From: Roseomonas mucosa ATCC BAA-692
GTDB taxonomy: Bacteria > Pseudomonadota > Alphaproteobacteria > Acetobacterales > Acetobacteraceae
Direction: 5' to 3'
Assembly: GCF_000622225.1 (NCBI RefSeq)
Contig: NZ_JHWD01000003.1
Coordinates: 352,395-416,394, forward strand
DNA: 64,000 bases
In this document: positions 28,870-37,111 of the stretch, one piece after another
Numbering within the stretch: position 1 is the stretch's first letter
Layout: every line of letters starts with the position of its first letter
The notes under the pieces: generated by a model
Told to the model about the DNA's origin: nothing
The model's input: the letters and a program-made list of their open reading frames with translations, nothing else
Databases searched by the model: none
Program-made: the position numbers and the translations under genes

Positions 28870-29299
28870 TTCCGGACGGCGGAACGCGCCAACCCATGGG
28901 CGCGCGTGCACCGGCCGTCGCCGCGGAGCCATGCTCTCCGGCATGATCCCCCGACGCCGCTTGCTTCCCGGAGCCCGCTCAGGTATAGGAATAAAATCAA
29001 CCCACATCGTGGCGCAACGGCCCCCCGGGAACACGAGCCTGGGCACTCCCCCGGTTCGCGACACCGGGCACGGCCCTGCATCCGTCCGGTCGGATAAAGG
29101 GCTAAAATCCTAAAATCCTAAAATCCTAAAAATCTGCACGGCGCGCGTGACGGAAGGCCCTGACCCGTGAAGGCGGACGGCACCGGCTCGCGACGCGTCC
29201 GGCGGCCTGCGTTCCGCCGTTCGATGACACGTCTCCCTCGTCTTGCCGCAAGGTCGCGGGCGACGCAGGCTGCGCCCGCATTCCAGGGAGTGGGACGAG
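28870..29299. other. Intergenic region with an AT-rich octamer repeat
   Basis: 430 bp between the transglutaminase-like gene and the SDR gene. I see no convincing gene. It holds the octamer repeat at 29102-29134 and the SDR ribosome-binding region. Confidence 0.5.
29102..29134. repeat. Tandem octamer CTAAAATC, four copies
   Basis: Three exact copies of CTAAAATC followed by one with an extra A. It is strikingly AT-rich against its surroundings and lies about 165 bp upstream of the SDR start. Confidence 0.9.
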
Positions 29300-30055
29300 A
29301 TGACGGAATCGCGGATCGCGGTGGTGACGGGCGCCGGCTCGGGGATTGGGCGCGCGGCCACGCTGGCGTTGCTGGCCGATGGCTGGTCGGTGGCCCTGGC
29401 CGGGCGGCGGCGCGATGCGCTGGAGGAGACGGTGGCGCAGGCGGGCGAGCATGGCGGCCACTGCCTGCCGGTGCCGGCCGACATCACCGACGCGGCCTCG
29501 GTGAAGGCGCTCTTCGCCACGGTGAAGCAGCGCTGGGGGCGGCTGGACCTGCTGTTCAACAATGCCGGGCGCGGCAGCCCCGCCGTGGATTTCGACGAGA
29601 TCAGCGACGACGACTGGTTCGGCGTGGTGGCGGCGAACCTGAACGGCGCCTTCCTCTGCGCCCGCGCCGCCTATGCGATGATGAAGGCGCAGGACCCGAA
29701 GGGCGGCCGCATCATCAACAACGGCTCGATCAGCGCCTATGCCCCCCGGCCCGGCAGCGCGCCCTATACCGCCACCAAGCACGCTGTCAGCGGCCTGACC
29801 AAGTCAATCAGCCTGGACGGGCGCAAGCACGGCATCGCCTGCGGCCAGGTCGACGTGGGCAATGCCGCGACCGAGATGACCGAGCGCATGACCCGGGGCG
29901 TGCCGCAGGCGGACGGGCGAATGATGGTGGAGCCGCGGATGGACGTGGCACATGTCGGGCGCGCCGTGGCCCATATGGCCGCGCTGCCGCTCGACGCGAA
30001 TGTGCAGAGCATGACCATCATGGCCACCGCCATGCCCTTCGTCGGGCGCGGCTGA
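29300..30055 (+). CDS. Short-chain dehydrogenase/reductase (SDR)
   Basis: 251 residues. The classical SDR nucleotide-binding motif is [10 protein letters not shown] (about 10-19), with NNAGRGS near 89, the catalytic Ser in NNGSISAY and the Tyr-Lys of YTATK. The Arg pair after strand 2 (AGRRRDAL) favours NADPH. The substrate cannot be predicted. The ATG at 29300 follows a purine-rich GGGAGTGGGACGAG site; the in-frame upstream start at 29243 lacks support. It is not in an operon. Confidence 0.92.
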   Translation: MTESRIAVVTGAGSGIGRAATLALLADGWSVALAGRRRDALEETVAQAGEHGGHCLPVPADITDAASVKALFATVKQRWGRLDLLFNNAGRGSPAVDFDEISDDDWFGVVAANLNGAFLCARAAYAMMKAQDPKGGRIINNGSISAYAPRPGSAPYTATKHAVSGLTKSISLDGRKHGIACGQVDVGNAATEMTERMTRGVPQADGRMMVEPRMDVAHVGRAVAHMAALPLDANVQSMTIMATAMPFVGRG

Positions 30056-30063
30056 GCCAGCGG

Positions 30064-30090
30064 ACGGGGGAGGACGCCGCCCTCCCCGTT
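30064..30090. terminator. Hairpin between the SDR gene and the polyprenyl synthase gene
   Basis: A stem of ACGGGGGAGG with CCTCCCCGT (one bulged G) lies between the two convergent stop codons. It probably serves both genes. Confidence 0.5.
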
Positions 30091-30097
30091 CCACGCC

Positions 30098-31117
30098 TCA
30101 GCGGGCGCGGGCGATGCAGAAGCGGATGATGTCGGACAGGGCTTGGCGCTCCGGCCCCTGCGGAAAGAGGTCCAGCGCCCGCTGCGCCGAGCGGCCGTAA
30201 TCCTCCGCCAGCGCCAGGGTGGCACCCAGCGTGTCGTGTCGGCGCATCAGCTCCAGGGCGCGTTCCAGGTCGCCCTCGCCCTGCTCCCGCTCCTCCAGCA
30301 CCCGGCGCCAGAAGACGCGCTCCGCCTCGTCGCCCCGCTGGAAGGCCAGCAGGACCGGAAGGGTGATCTTGCCCTCGCGGAAATCGTCGCCGACCGTCTT
30401 GCCCAGCTCGGCCTGGCGCGCGGAATAGTCCAGCGCATCGTCCACGAGCTGGAAGGCCATGCCGAGGTCGCGGCCATAGGCGTGCAGCGCCTGGGCCTCG
30501 GCTTCCGGCCGGTCGGCCACCACGGCGCCGATCTCGGTGGCGGCGGCGAAGAGCGCGGCGGTCTTGCCGGCGATGACCTGGAGGTACTGCTCCTCGGTCG
30601 TGGCCGTGTCGTTCTGGATGACGAGCTGCAGCACCTCGCCCTCCACGATCGTGGCGGCGGCCTGGCTCAGGATAGCGAGTACGCGCAGCGAGCCGTCGCG
30701 CACCATCAGCTGGAAGGCACGGGCGAAGAGGAAGTCACCCACCAGAACCGAGGGCTTGTTGCCGAACAGCGCGTTGGCGCTGGCCTGGCCGCGGCGCAGG
30801 GAGCTCTCGTCCACCACGTCGTCATGCAGCAGCGTGGCGGTGTGCAGGAACTCCACGCAGGCGGCCAGGGCGGCATGGCGCTCCCCCCGGTAGCCGCACA
30901 TGCGCGCGGCGGCCAGGGTGAGCAACGGCCGCAGGCGCTTGCCCCCGGCCGCGACGATATGCGCGGCGAGCTGCGGGATCAGGGAGACCGGGCTGTCCAT
31001 GTGCTCGACGATGAGCCGGTTGCACAGCTCCAGATCGTCGCGGACCAGCTTGGTCAGAACCACGAGCGCAGCCTCGGGATTCTCGTCGTCGGGCGTCGGC
31101 GTGACGGCTACGCTCAA
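30098..31117 (-). CDS. ispB: Polyprenyl diphosphate synthase (octaprenyl/decaprenyl type)
   Basis: 339 residues. The first Asp-rich motif is LLHDDVVDES, the second VDDALDY, and the substrate-binding GGKRLRPLL is in the right place. It makes the long isoprenoid tail of ubiquinone; chain length is not certain from sequence. I chose TTG at 31117 (AAGGTC site upstream, conserved domain starts soon after) because the ATG at 31207 would leave only 2 bp to the divergent gene. The 31118-31209 gap then holds divergent promoters. Confidence 0.9.
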   Translation of the reverse strand: MSVAVTPTPDDENPEAALVVLTKLVRDDLELCNRLIVEHMDSPVSLIPQLAAHIVAAGGKRLRPLLTLAAARMCGYRGERHAALAACVEFLHTATLLHDDVVDESSLRRGQASANALFGNKPSVLVGDFLFARAFQLMVRDGSLRVLAILSQAAATIVEGEVLQLVIQNDTATTEEQYLQVIAGKTAALFAAATEIGAVVADRPEAEAQALHAYGRDLGMAFQLVDDALDYSARQAELGKTVGDDFREGKITLPVLLAFQRGDEAERVFWRRVLEEREQGEGDLERALELMRRHDTLGATLALAEDYGRSAQRALDLFPQGPERQALSDIIRFCIARAR

Positions 31118-31209
31118 GCAGGAAATGACCTTAGAAGACCGGCCGGCAACATAACCATGACGGGCAGCCACGCCAAGGCGCGCGCGCCCACAACCCTGCC
31201 GGAGCACGC

Positions 31210-31422
31210 ATGCACATCCTGGCCACGGGCCTCGACCCGGTCCGCCTGAGCTTCCTGCAGGCCTTGTTGCGGGATGCGGGCATCCCGTCCATCGTCCTCG
31301 ACGCCCATGTCAGCGCCGTGGAGGGCGGGATCGGCGCCTTCCCCCGCCGGCTGGCGGTCCGGCAGGAGGATGCCCGCGCCGCCGAGACGGTGCTGCGGGA
31401 GGCGGGCGAGACGGGCGCGTGA
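31210..31422 (+). CDS. DUF2007-type small protein
   Basis: 70 residues. The pattern VRLSFLQALLRDAGIPSIVLDAH with the later LAVRQEDARAAETVL matches the ferredoxin-like DUF2007 (putative signal-transducing) family. It is coupled with the downstream methyltransferase gene (GTGA overlap), an arrangement common in alphaproteobacteria. Its function is unknown. Confidence 0.82.
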   Translation: MHILATGLDPVRLSFLQALLRDAGIPSIVLDAHVSAVEGGIGAFPRRLAVRQEDARAAETVLREAGETGA

Positions 31423-32162
31423 CCGGCGGCCCCATTCTCACCGAGGACCGGCTGCTCGATGGCCGGGTCCTGCTGCGCCAGCCCGCCGACGGGCTGCGGG
31501 CGGGCCTGGATGCCGTGATGCTGGCGGCGCATGTCCCGGCCCGGCCCGGGGAGGCGGTGCTGGAGCTCGGCTGCGGCAGCGGTGCCGCGCTGCTCTGCCT
31601 GCTGGCCCGCATCCCGGGCCTCGAAGGCATCGGGGTGGAGCGCGACCCTGGCCTAGCCGCCCTCGCGGCGGAGAACCTGCGCCGGAACGGCTGGGAGGGG
31701 CGCGCCCAGGTCCGAACCGCGGATATCGCCTGCCCGGAGGCCCTGCCCGGCCGGGGATTCGCGGCGCATGGCCTGGCCAATCCGCCCTACTGGACGGGCG
31801 GCACCGCCTCGCCCGATCCGCGCCGGGCGGCGGCGATGCACGAGGCGGAGCCGGTGCCGCTGCCTCTCTGGGCGAAGGTCCTGGCCCGGGGCATCCGCCC
31901 GGGCGGGTCCGCGACGCTGATCCTGCCCGCGCATCGGCATGGCGAGGGCTGGGCGGCCTTGCGCGGGGCCGGCTTCGGGGCCGTCTCGCTCTTCCCGCTC
32001 TGGCCAAGGGCTGGGCGGGAGGCGAAGCGGGTCATGTTGCAGGGCTGGCTGGCGCGGCGGGGGCCGGACCGGGTTCTGCCCGGGCTGGTGCTGCATGAGG
32101 GCCCGGGCTGGTCCGCCGGGGCGGAGGCCGTGCTGCGACAGGGGGCCGCCCTGCCCGGCTGA
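31419..32162 (+). CDS. TrmN6-like tRNA (adenine-N6) methyltransferase
   Basis: 247 residues, GTG start. The SAM-binding motif is VLELGCGSGAALL and the catalytic motif is LANPPYW (NPPY, typical of N6-adenine or N5-glutamine methyltransferases). An early QPADGLRAGLDAVMLAA matches the YfiC/TrmN6 family that modifies A37 of tRNA-Val. The precise target is inferred from the family. It is co-transcribed with the DUF2007 gene. Confidence 0.85.
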   Translation: MTGGPILTEDRLLDGRVLLRQPADGLRAGLDAVMLAAHVPARPGEAVLELGCGSGAALLCLLARIPGLEGIGVERDPGLAALAAENLRRNGWEGRAQVRTADIACPEALPGRGFAAHGLANPPYWTGGTASPDPRRAAAMHEAEPVPLPLWAKVLARGIRPGGSATLILPAHRHGEGWAALRGAGFGAVSLFPLWPRAGREAKRVMLQGWLARRGPDRVLPGLVLHEGPGWSAGAEAVLRQGAALPG

Positions 32163-32183
32163 GCGGCGCGGCCGTCCCTCGCT

Positions 32184-32462
32184 TCAGCCCTGCGCTTCCG
32201 GATGGCGCAGCAGCCAGAGCCGCTCATGCGCCGCCACGAGGCTTTCCATGTTCTTGCGCCGGTTGACGTCCGGATGCACCGGCTTGCGGGTCAGCATGAC
32301 CTCGAGAAGCCGCAGGAGATCCTCCGCGACCTCGAAATCCTCCTGGTCGCAGGCATGGTGGAAAGCAATCAGGATCTTGTCCGAGAGGCGCCGCGTCTGC
32401 CGCGGGGCCGAGCCTGGACGCGTGCCCGGCTTTGTCGTCTCGCTGCTATCGTTATCAGCCAT
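32184..32462 (-). CDS. Small hypothetical protein, helical
   Basis: 92 residues, not recognised by function. The core RLSDKILIAFHHACDQEDFEVAEDLLRLLEVML looks like a conserved helical hairpin seen in small Acetobacteraceae proteins; the N-terminus is polar and probably disordered. An in-frame ATG at 32507 is an alternative start, and neither has a good ribosome-binding site. It converges with the methyltransferase gene and lies downstream of nrdB. Confidence 0.6.
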   Translation of the reverse strand: MADNDSSETTKPGTRPGSAPRQTRRLSDKILIAFHHACDQEDFEVAEDLLRLLEVMLTRKPVHPDVNRRKNMESLVAAHERLWLLRHPEAQG

Positions 32463-32654
32463 GTCGAGGCCGGCACCCCACGCTATGATCGGATGGATTG
32501 ACGTCATTTCGTCAAATACACGCAGTCCAATTTATCCGGTGCCAGCGTGCCACGAAACCCCGTCACTGTACCGTCATTTTCGACCGAAGAAACACAAATT
32601 TGAGACACCGCCCGTCATCCTGGGCAGTGCCTCCCCTGCTTTCTCCGATTTCGC

Positions 32655-33722
32655 TCAGTGCCGGGAGCGTTCCGAGACAGAAACATCCTTGGATTCCGCG
32701 GCGGAGGCGTTGAACACGCTGTCCTCGAAGGCCTCTTCCCAACTTCCGGTTGTGGAAGCCTTGGAATACTCCGTGGCACGGTTCTCGAAGAAATTCGTGT
32801 GCTCGATGGCATTCAGCATCTCGTCGAGCCAGGGCAGCGGGTTGCGCTCGATCCGGTAGACCGGCTCCAGGCCGAGCTGCTGCAGCCGGCGGTCGGCGAT
32901 GAAGCGGATGTACTGCTTCACCTCCGGCGCGGTCAGTCCCTGCACGTCGCCCAACTCGAAGGCGAGGTCGATGAAGGCGTCCTCGTGTTCCACGATCGTC
33001 TCGCAGATCTGCGTGATCTCGCGGCGCAGGGCCTCCGTCCAGATCTCCGGATTCTCCTGCACGAAGGTGTGGAAGAGCTTGATCACGGACAGGCAGTGCA
33101 GCGTCTCGTCGCGCACCGACCAGGTGACGATCTGTCCCATCCCCTTCATCTTGTTGAAGCGAGGGAAGTTCAGCAGGATCGCGAAGGAGGCGAAGAGCTG
33201 GAGCCCCTCGGTGAAGGCGCCGAAGGCGGCCAGCGTCTTGGCGATCTCGGTCTTCGAATCGACCGAGAAGCCCTGCATGTAGTCGTACTTGTCCTTCATC
33301 TCCTTGTACTTGAGGAAGGCCTGGTACTCGGTTTCGGGCATCCCGATGGTGTCGAGGAGATGGCTGTAGGCCGCGATATGCACCGTCTCGATGTTCGAGA
33401 AGGCCGACAGCATCATGAGCACCTCCGTCGGCTTGAACACCTGGGAGTAGTGCTTCATGTAGCAGTTGTTCACCTCCACGTCCGACTGCGTGAAGAAGCG
33501 GAAGATCTGCGTCACGAGGTTGCGCTCCACCTCGGACAGGTTCTTCTGCCAGTCCTTCACGTCATCGGCCATCGGCACCTCTTCCGGCAGCCAGTGGACG
33601 CGCTGCTGCGTCAGCCAGGCGTCATAGGCCCAGGGATAGCGGAAGGGCTTGTAGACCGGATTGGCGGTCAGCAGGTCGAAATGCGGCGGCATCTCGTCGG
33701 AGGGGTTGTGGCCATCGGGCAT
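32655..33722 (-). CDS. nrdB: Ribonucleoside-diphosphate reductase beta subunit
   Basis: 355 residues of the class I R2 fold. Diiron ligand regions include FSNIETVHIAAYSHLLD (Glu/His, with the Tyr that could carry the radical) and the later VRDETLHCLSVIKLF (Glu/His). The ferritin-like core and the C-terminal tail that docks on the alpha subunit are present. It generates and stores the radical used by NrdA. It lies 136 bp downstream of nrdA on the same strand and probably shares its NrdR-type regulation. Confidence 0.95.
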   Translation of the reverse strand: MPDGHNPSDEMPPHFDLLTANPVYKPFRYPWAYDAWLTQQRVHWLPEEVPMADDVKDWQKNLSEVERNLVTQIFRFFTQSDVEVNNCYMKHYSQVFKPTEVLMMLSAFSNIETVHIAAYSHLLDTIGMPETEYQAFLKYKEMKDKYDYMQGFSVDSKTEIAKTLAAFGAFTEGLQLFASFAILLNFPRFNKMKGMGQIVTWSVRDETLHCLSVIKLFHTFVQENPEIWTEALRREITQICETIVEHEDAFIDLAFELGDVQGLTAPEVKQYIRFIADRRLQQLGLEPVYRIERNPLPWLDEMLNAIEHTNFFENRATEYSKASTTGSWEEAFEDSVFNASAAESKDVSVSERSRH

Positions 33723-33858
33723 GGGGCGTCTCGCTGCGTTTTCAGTCTGTCTCGTTGGCGGCGCGAGGAAGGGGCCGGTGGGGCGGCCTCCATGCCGGGG
33801 CGCTGGCCCCCGCCACCTTCCGCCGGGGGAGCCCCCGCCGCGCCGGACCCGGCTCCGC

Positions 33859-35724
33859 CTACTGGCAGGCCAGGCATTCCTCGTAGTTGGTGGTCCCGCC
33901 AGCCGCCTGCTGCGCCACCAGCGGCAGCGGGATCTGCGCCCCCTCCGCCACGGCGGCCAGGCCCAGCGAGGGCTGCATCGCCACCTTCTCGCTGATCGTG
34001 TCGGCGCGCTGGATGGAGAGCGAGCGGCAGTAGTAGAGCGACTTCATCCCCTTCTTCCAGGCCTGGAAGTGGATCTGGTGCAGGTCGCGCTTGTGCACGT
34101 TCGCCGGCAGGAAGATGTTCACCGACTGCGCCTGGCAGATATAGGGCGTACGATCGGCGGCGTGCTCGATCACCCAGCGCTGGTCCAGCTCGAAGGCGGT
34201 CTTGAACACGGCCTTCTCCTGATCGTCCAGGAAGTCTAGGTGCTGCACCGAGCCCTTGCTGACGGTGATGCTGGTCCAGGTGTCGTCGTCGTCGCGGCCG
34301 TGCTTCGCCAGCACCTTCTTCAGATGCGGGTTGCGCACGATGAAGGAGCCGGAAAGCGTCTTGTGGTTGTACACATTGGCCGCGATGGGCTCGATGCCGG
34401 CCGAGGCACCGCCGCAGATGACGCTGATCGAGGCCGTGGGCGCGATCGCCATCTTGTTCGAGAAACGCTCGTTGAAGCCGTACTCCGCCGCATCCGGGCA
34501 GGGGCCGCGCTCATTGGCGAGCCTGACGCTGGCGGCATCGGCCTGGGCGCGGATATGCTTGAACATCCGCTTGTTCCAGACCTTGGCCACCACGCTCTCG
34601 AAGGGAACGTTCTGCGCCTGCAGGAAGGAGTGGAATCCCATCACGCCGAGGCCCACCGAGCGCTCGCGCATGGCGCTGTAGCGCGCGCGGGCCATGCTGT
34701 CGGGCGCCGTGTCGATGAAGCTCTGCAGCACGTTGTCGAGGAAGCGCATCACGTCCTCGATGAAGGTCGGATGGTCCTTCCACTCGAACCAGGTCTCGAA
34801 GTTCAGCGAGGAAAGGCAGCACACGGCGGTGCGCTGCTGCCCGTGCTGGTCGCGGCCCGTGGGCAGCGTGATCTCGGAGCAGAGGTTGGAGGTCTTCACC
34901 TCCAGCCCGGCCAGCTTGTGGTATTCGGGGCGCGCGTTGTTCACCGCGTCGCTGTAGATGATGTAGGGCTCGCCCTGCTCGATGCGCGCCAGCAGGATAC
35001 GGATCCAGAGGCCGCGCGCGGAGATCTTGCGGATGACCGCGCCGTCCTTGGGGCTGGTCAGCGCCCATTCCTCGTCGGCCTCCACCGCGCGCATGAAGGC
35101 GTCGGGGATCAGGACGCCGTGGTGGAGGTTCAGCGCCTTGCGGTTCGGGTCGCCGCCGGTGGGGCGGCGGATGTCGATGAACTCCTCGATCTCGGGATGC
35201 GAGACCGGCAGGTAGACGGCGGCCGAGCCGCGCCGCAGCGATCCCTGGGAGATCGCGAGCGTCAGGCTGTCCATCACGCGGATGAAGGGCACGATGCCGG
35301 AGGTCTTGCCGTTCTGGCCGACCTTCTCGCCGATCGAGCGCAGGTTGCCCCAGTAGGAGCCAATGCCGCCGCCCTTGGAGGCGAGCCAGACATTCTCGTT
35401 CCACAGGCCCAGGATGCCGTCCAGACTGTCATCCGCCTCGTTCAGGAAGCAGGAGATCGGCAGGCCGCGCGTGGTGCCGCCATTGGACAGCACCGGCGTC
35501 GCCGGCATGAACCAGAGCCTGGAGATGTAGTCGTAGATCCGCTGCGCATGTGCGGCGTCGTCGCCATAGGCCGATGCGACGCGGGCGAAGAGGTCCTGGT
35601 AGGATTCGCCGGGAAGCAGGTAGCGGTCGTCGAGCGTGGCCTTGCCGAAGTCGGTCAGCAGCGCGTCGCGGCTCCGGTCGATGGTGACCTGGCCATGCCC
35701 CTCAAGCTGAACGGCGTCGAACAT
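33859..35724 (-). CDS. nrdA: Ribonucleoside-diphosphate reductase alpha subunit
   Basis: 621 residues, shorter than the about 760 of E. coli NrdA because the N-terminal ATP-cone is missing. Active-site cysteines are visible in LPISCFLNEADDSL, SNLCSEITLP (Cys and Glu of the catalytic site) and AVCCLSSLNFETW. The radical-transfer Tyr pair is in KSLYYCRS. The C-terminal redox pair is ECLACQ. It reduces ribonucleotides to deoxyribonucleotides. Without the ATP-cone, overall activity control by dATP through that domain is not possible. Confidence 0.95.
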   Translation of the reverse strand: MFDAVQLEGHGQVTIDRSRDALLTDFGKATLDDRYLLPGESYQDLFARVASAYGDDAAHAQRIYDYISRLWFMPATPVLSNGGTTRGLPISCFLNEADDSLDGILGLWNENVWLASKGGGIGSYWGNLRSIGEKVGQNGKTSGIVPFIRVMDSLTLAISQGSLRRGSAAVYLPVSHPEIEEFIDIRRPTGGDPNRKALNLHHGVLIPDAFMRAVEADEEWALTSPKDGAVIRKISARGLWIRILLARIEQGEPYIIYSDAVNNARPEYHKLAGLEVKTSNLCSEITLPTGRDQHGQQRTAVCCLSSLNFETWFEWKDHPTFIEDVMRFLDNVLQSFIDTAPDSMARARYSAMRERSVGLGVMGFHSFLQAQNVPFESVVAKVWNKRMFKHIRAQADAASVRLANERGPCPDAAEYGFNERFSNKMAIAPTASISVICGGASAGIEPIAANVYNHKTLSGSFIVRNPHLKKVLAKHGRDDDDTWTSITVSKGSVQHLDFLDDQEKAVFKTAFELDQRWVIEHAADRTPYICQAQSVNIFLPANVHKRDLHQIHFQAWKKGMKSLYYCRSLSIQRADTISEKVAMQPSLGLAAVAEGAQIPLPLVAQQAAGGTTNYEECLACQ

Positions 35725-35805
35725 GGCGGTCCTCTCCTTAGGCGGGTCCGGGGGCGGTGAAACACGGAAACGGAATCCGACGCGGGAGTCGGGGCGGGAT
35801 TCTTA

Positions 35806-35821
35806 ACACCACATCTGGTGG
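35806..35821. promoter_or_regulatory. NrdR-box-like site 1 upstream of nrdA
   Basis: ACACCACATCTGGTGG fits the NrdR consensus (acaCwAtATaTwGtgt) with its dyad CACCA/TGGTG. It lies 82 bp upstream of the nrdA start. NrdR is the dATP-sensing repressor of ribonucleotide reductase genes. Confidence 0.7.
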
Positions 35822-35836
35822 GGTTCCAGGGAAAGG

Positions 35837-35852
35837 CCGCTAGACGTTGTGG
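35837..35852. promoter_or_regulatory. NrdR-box-like site 2 upstream of nrdA
   Basis: CCGCTAGACGTTGTGG keeps the core C-T-A and T-T-G-T-G positions of the NrdR box but is weaker. It starts exactly 31 bp from site 1, the three-turn spacing typical of tandem NrdR boxes. Confidence 0.6.
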
Positions 35853-35963
35853 CTGGAGACCGACAGGGCGGATTGCGCGAAACGCCGCGGCAATCCTTGC
35901 TTTTCCCCCTCGCAAGGTGCCGCGGGGCGGATGATGGCGCCGTCCTTATCCCCCTTTTCCCCG

Positions 35964-35972
35964 TTTTCCACA
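35964..35972 (+). promoter_or_regulatory. Single DnaA-box match (TTTTCCACA)
   Basis: It matches TTWTNCACA once in the 35725-36081 gap. DnaA regulates nrd genes in some bacteria; a lone match may be chance. Confidence 0.25.
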
Positions 35973-36081
35973 GGCGATACGGAGACCACGGGAGGCACCG
36001 ACCTCAAAGCTTCACTGGCTACCTCACCTTCCGGTGACTAGCGGAACGCTCCCCGTAGCCCGTGGAATCCAAGCCGTCACC

Positions 36082-37065
36082 ATGCCCAGCAAGCCTGTCG
36101 AGAACCTGTCGCCCGTGCCGGCGGAACGGCGCGCAGAATTCGCCGCCCTGCCGCCCCTGCGGGAGGCGCATGCCGGGGCCATGGCCTCGGTGGCCGCCTT
36201 CGGCGAGATCGAATCCGCCGCCGCGCCGGCCGGGGTGGAGAAGAGCCTGCTGCGCGTGGCGGCCTGGAACCTGGAGCGCTGCCTCTATCCCGATGCGGCC
36301 GCGCGCCTGCTGCGGCAGCAGGGGGTGGACCTGGTCCTGCTCTCCGAGATGGATTCCGGCATGCTGCGCACGGGGCAGCGCCACACCACGCGCGACCTCG
36401 CCGGCTTCCTCGGCCATGGCCATGCCTATGCGCTGGAGTTCCTGGAGTTGGCACCCATGCCGGCGCCGGTCGCCTACGACGATCCCGCGACCGATAACAG
36501 GCTGGGCTTCCACGGCAACGGCTTCACCAGCGCCCTGCCCTTCCGCGACCCGGTGGCGATCCGGCTGGACGAGGTCGCGGACTGGTTCATCGACCCGCCC
36601 GGCGGGCAGAAGCGCATCGGCACGCGCATGGCGGTGGCGGCCACCTTCCGCTGCGGCGATCGGGAATTCGTCGGCTGCTCGGTGCATCTGGAAAGCCGCG
36701 CCGACTTCGCCGGCCGCGCCCGGCAGATGCGCGGGCTGCTGGATGCGCTGGATGCCTATGCCGGCTCATTGCCGGTGCTGATCGGCGGCGACCTCAACAC
36801 GAAAGTGGCGCCGGGCGGCCATGACGATCCGGAGGAGATGCTTTTCGGCGAAGCGGCGGCGCGGGGCTATGACTGGTCCGGCTGCAACCTCGCCGGCGTC
36901 ACCACCCGCCGCAGCACCTGGAGCAGCGGCCTGAACCCGCGTCAGCTCGACTGGTTCTGCACGCGCGGCCTGGTGGCCGAGGCACCCGCGGTGATGCCCT
37001 CGGTGGACGAGGTCGGAAAGGTCCTTTCCGACCATGATGCGATCCTGCTGACGCTGCGCCTCTGA
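36082..37065 (+). CDS. Endonuclease/exonuclease/phosphatase-family protein
   Basis: 327 residues. The DNase-I-like core has LRVAAWNLERC near residue 58, LVLLSEMDSG (metal-binding Glu), SVHLES, IGGDLNTK and the terminal SDHDAILLTL. Cleavage of phosphodiesters or phosphomonoesters is expected; the substrate is not clear. No signal peptide is seen. ATG at 36082 is preferred over a GTG at 36034, which lies in non-conserved sequence. It is divergent from nrdA. Confidence 0.88.
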   Translation: MPSKPVENLSPVPAERRAEFAALPPLREAHAGAMASVAAFGEIESAAAPAGVEKSLLRVAAWNLERCLYPDAAARLLRQQGVDLVLLSEMDSGMLRTGQRHTTRDLAGFLGHGHAYALEFLELAPMPAPVAYDDPATDNRLGFHGNGFTSALPFRDPVAIRLDEVADWFIDPPGGQKRIGTRMAVAATFRCGDREFVGCSVHLESRADFAGRARQMRGLLDALDAYAGSLPVLIGGDLNTKVAPGGHDDPEEMLFGEAAARGYDWSGCNLAGVTTRRSTWSSGLNPRQLDWFCTRGLVAEAPAVMPSVDEVGKVLSDHDAILLTLRL

Positions 37066-37072
37066 CGACGCG

Positions 37073-37105
37073 CGGCCGGGAGGGACGCGGCCTCCCTCCC
37101 GGCCG
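37073..37105. terminator. Bidirectional hairpin between convergent genes
   Basis: A perfect 13-bp stem (CGGCCGGGAGGGA / TCCCTCCCGGCCG) with a 7-base loop sits exactly between the two stop codons. Confidence 0.65.
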
Positions 37106-37111
37106 TCATGT

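Noticed and set aside
35964..35972. Replication origin near the nrdA promoter
   Set aside because: Only one DnaA-box-like match and no origin-type gene or AT-rich unwinding region.
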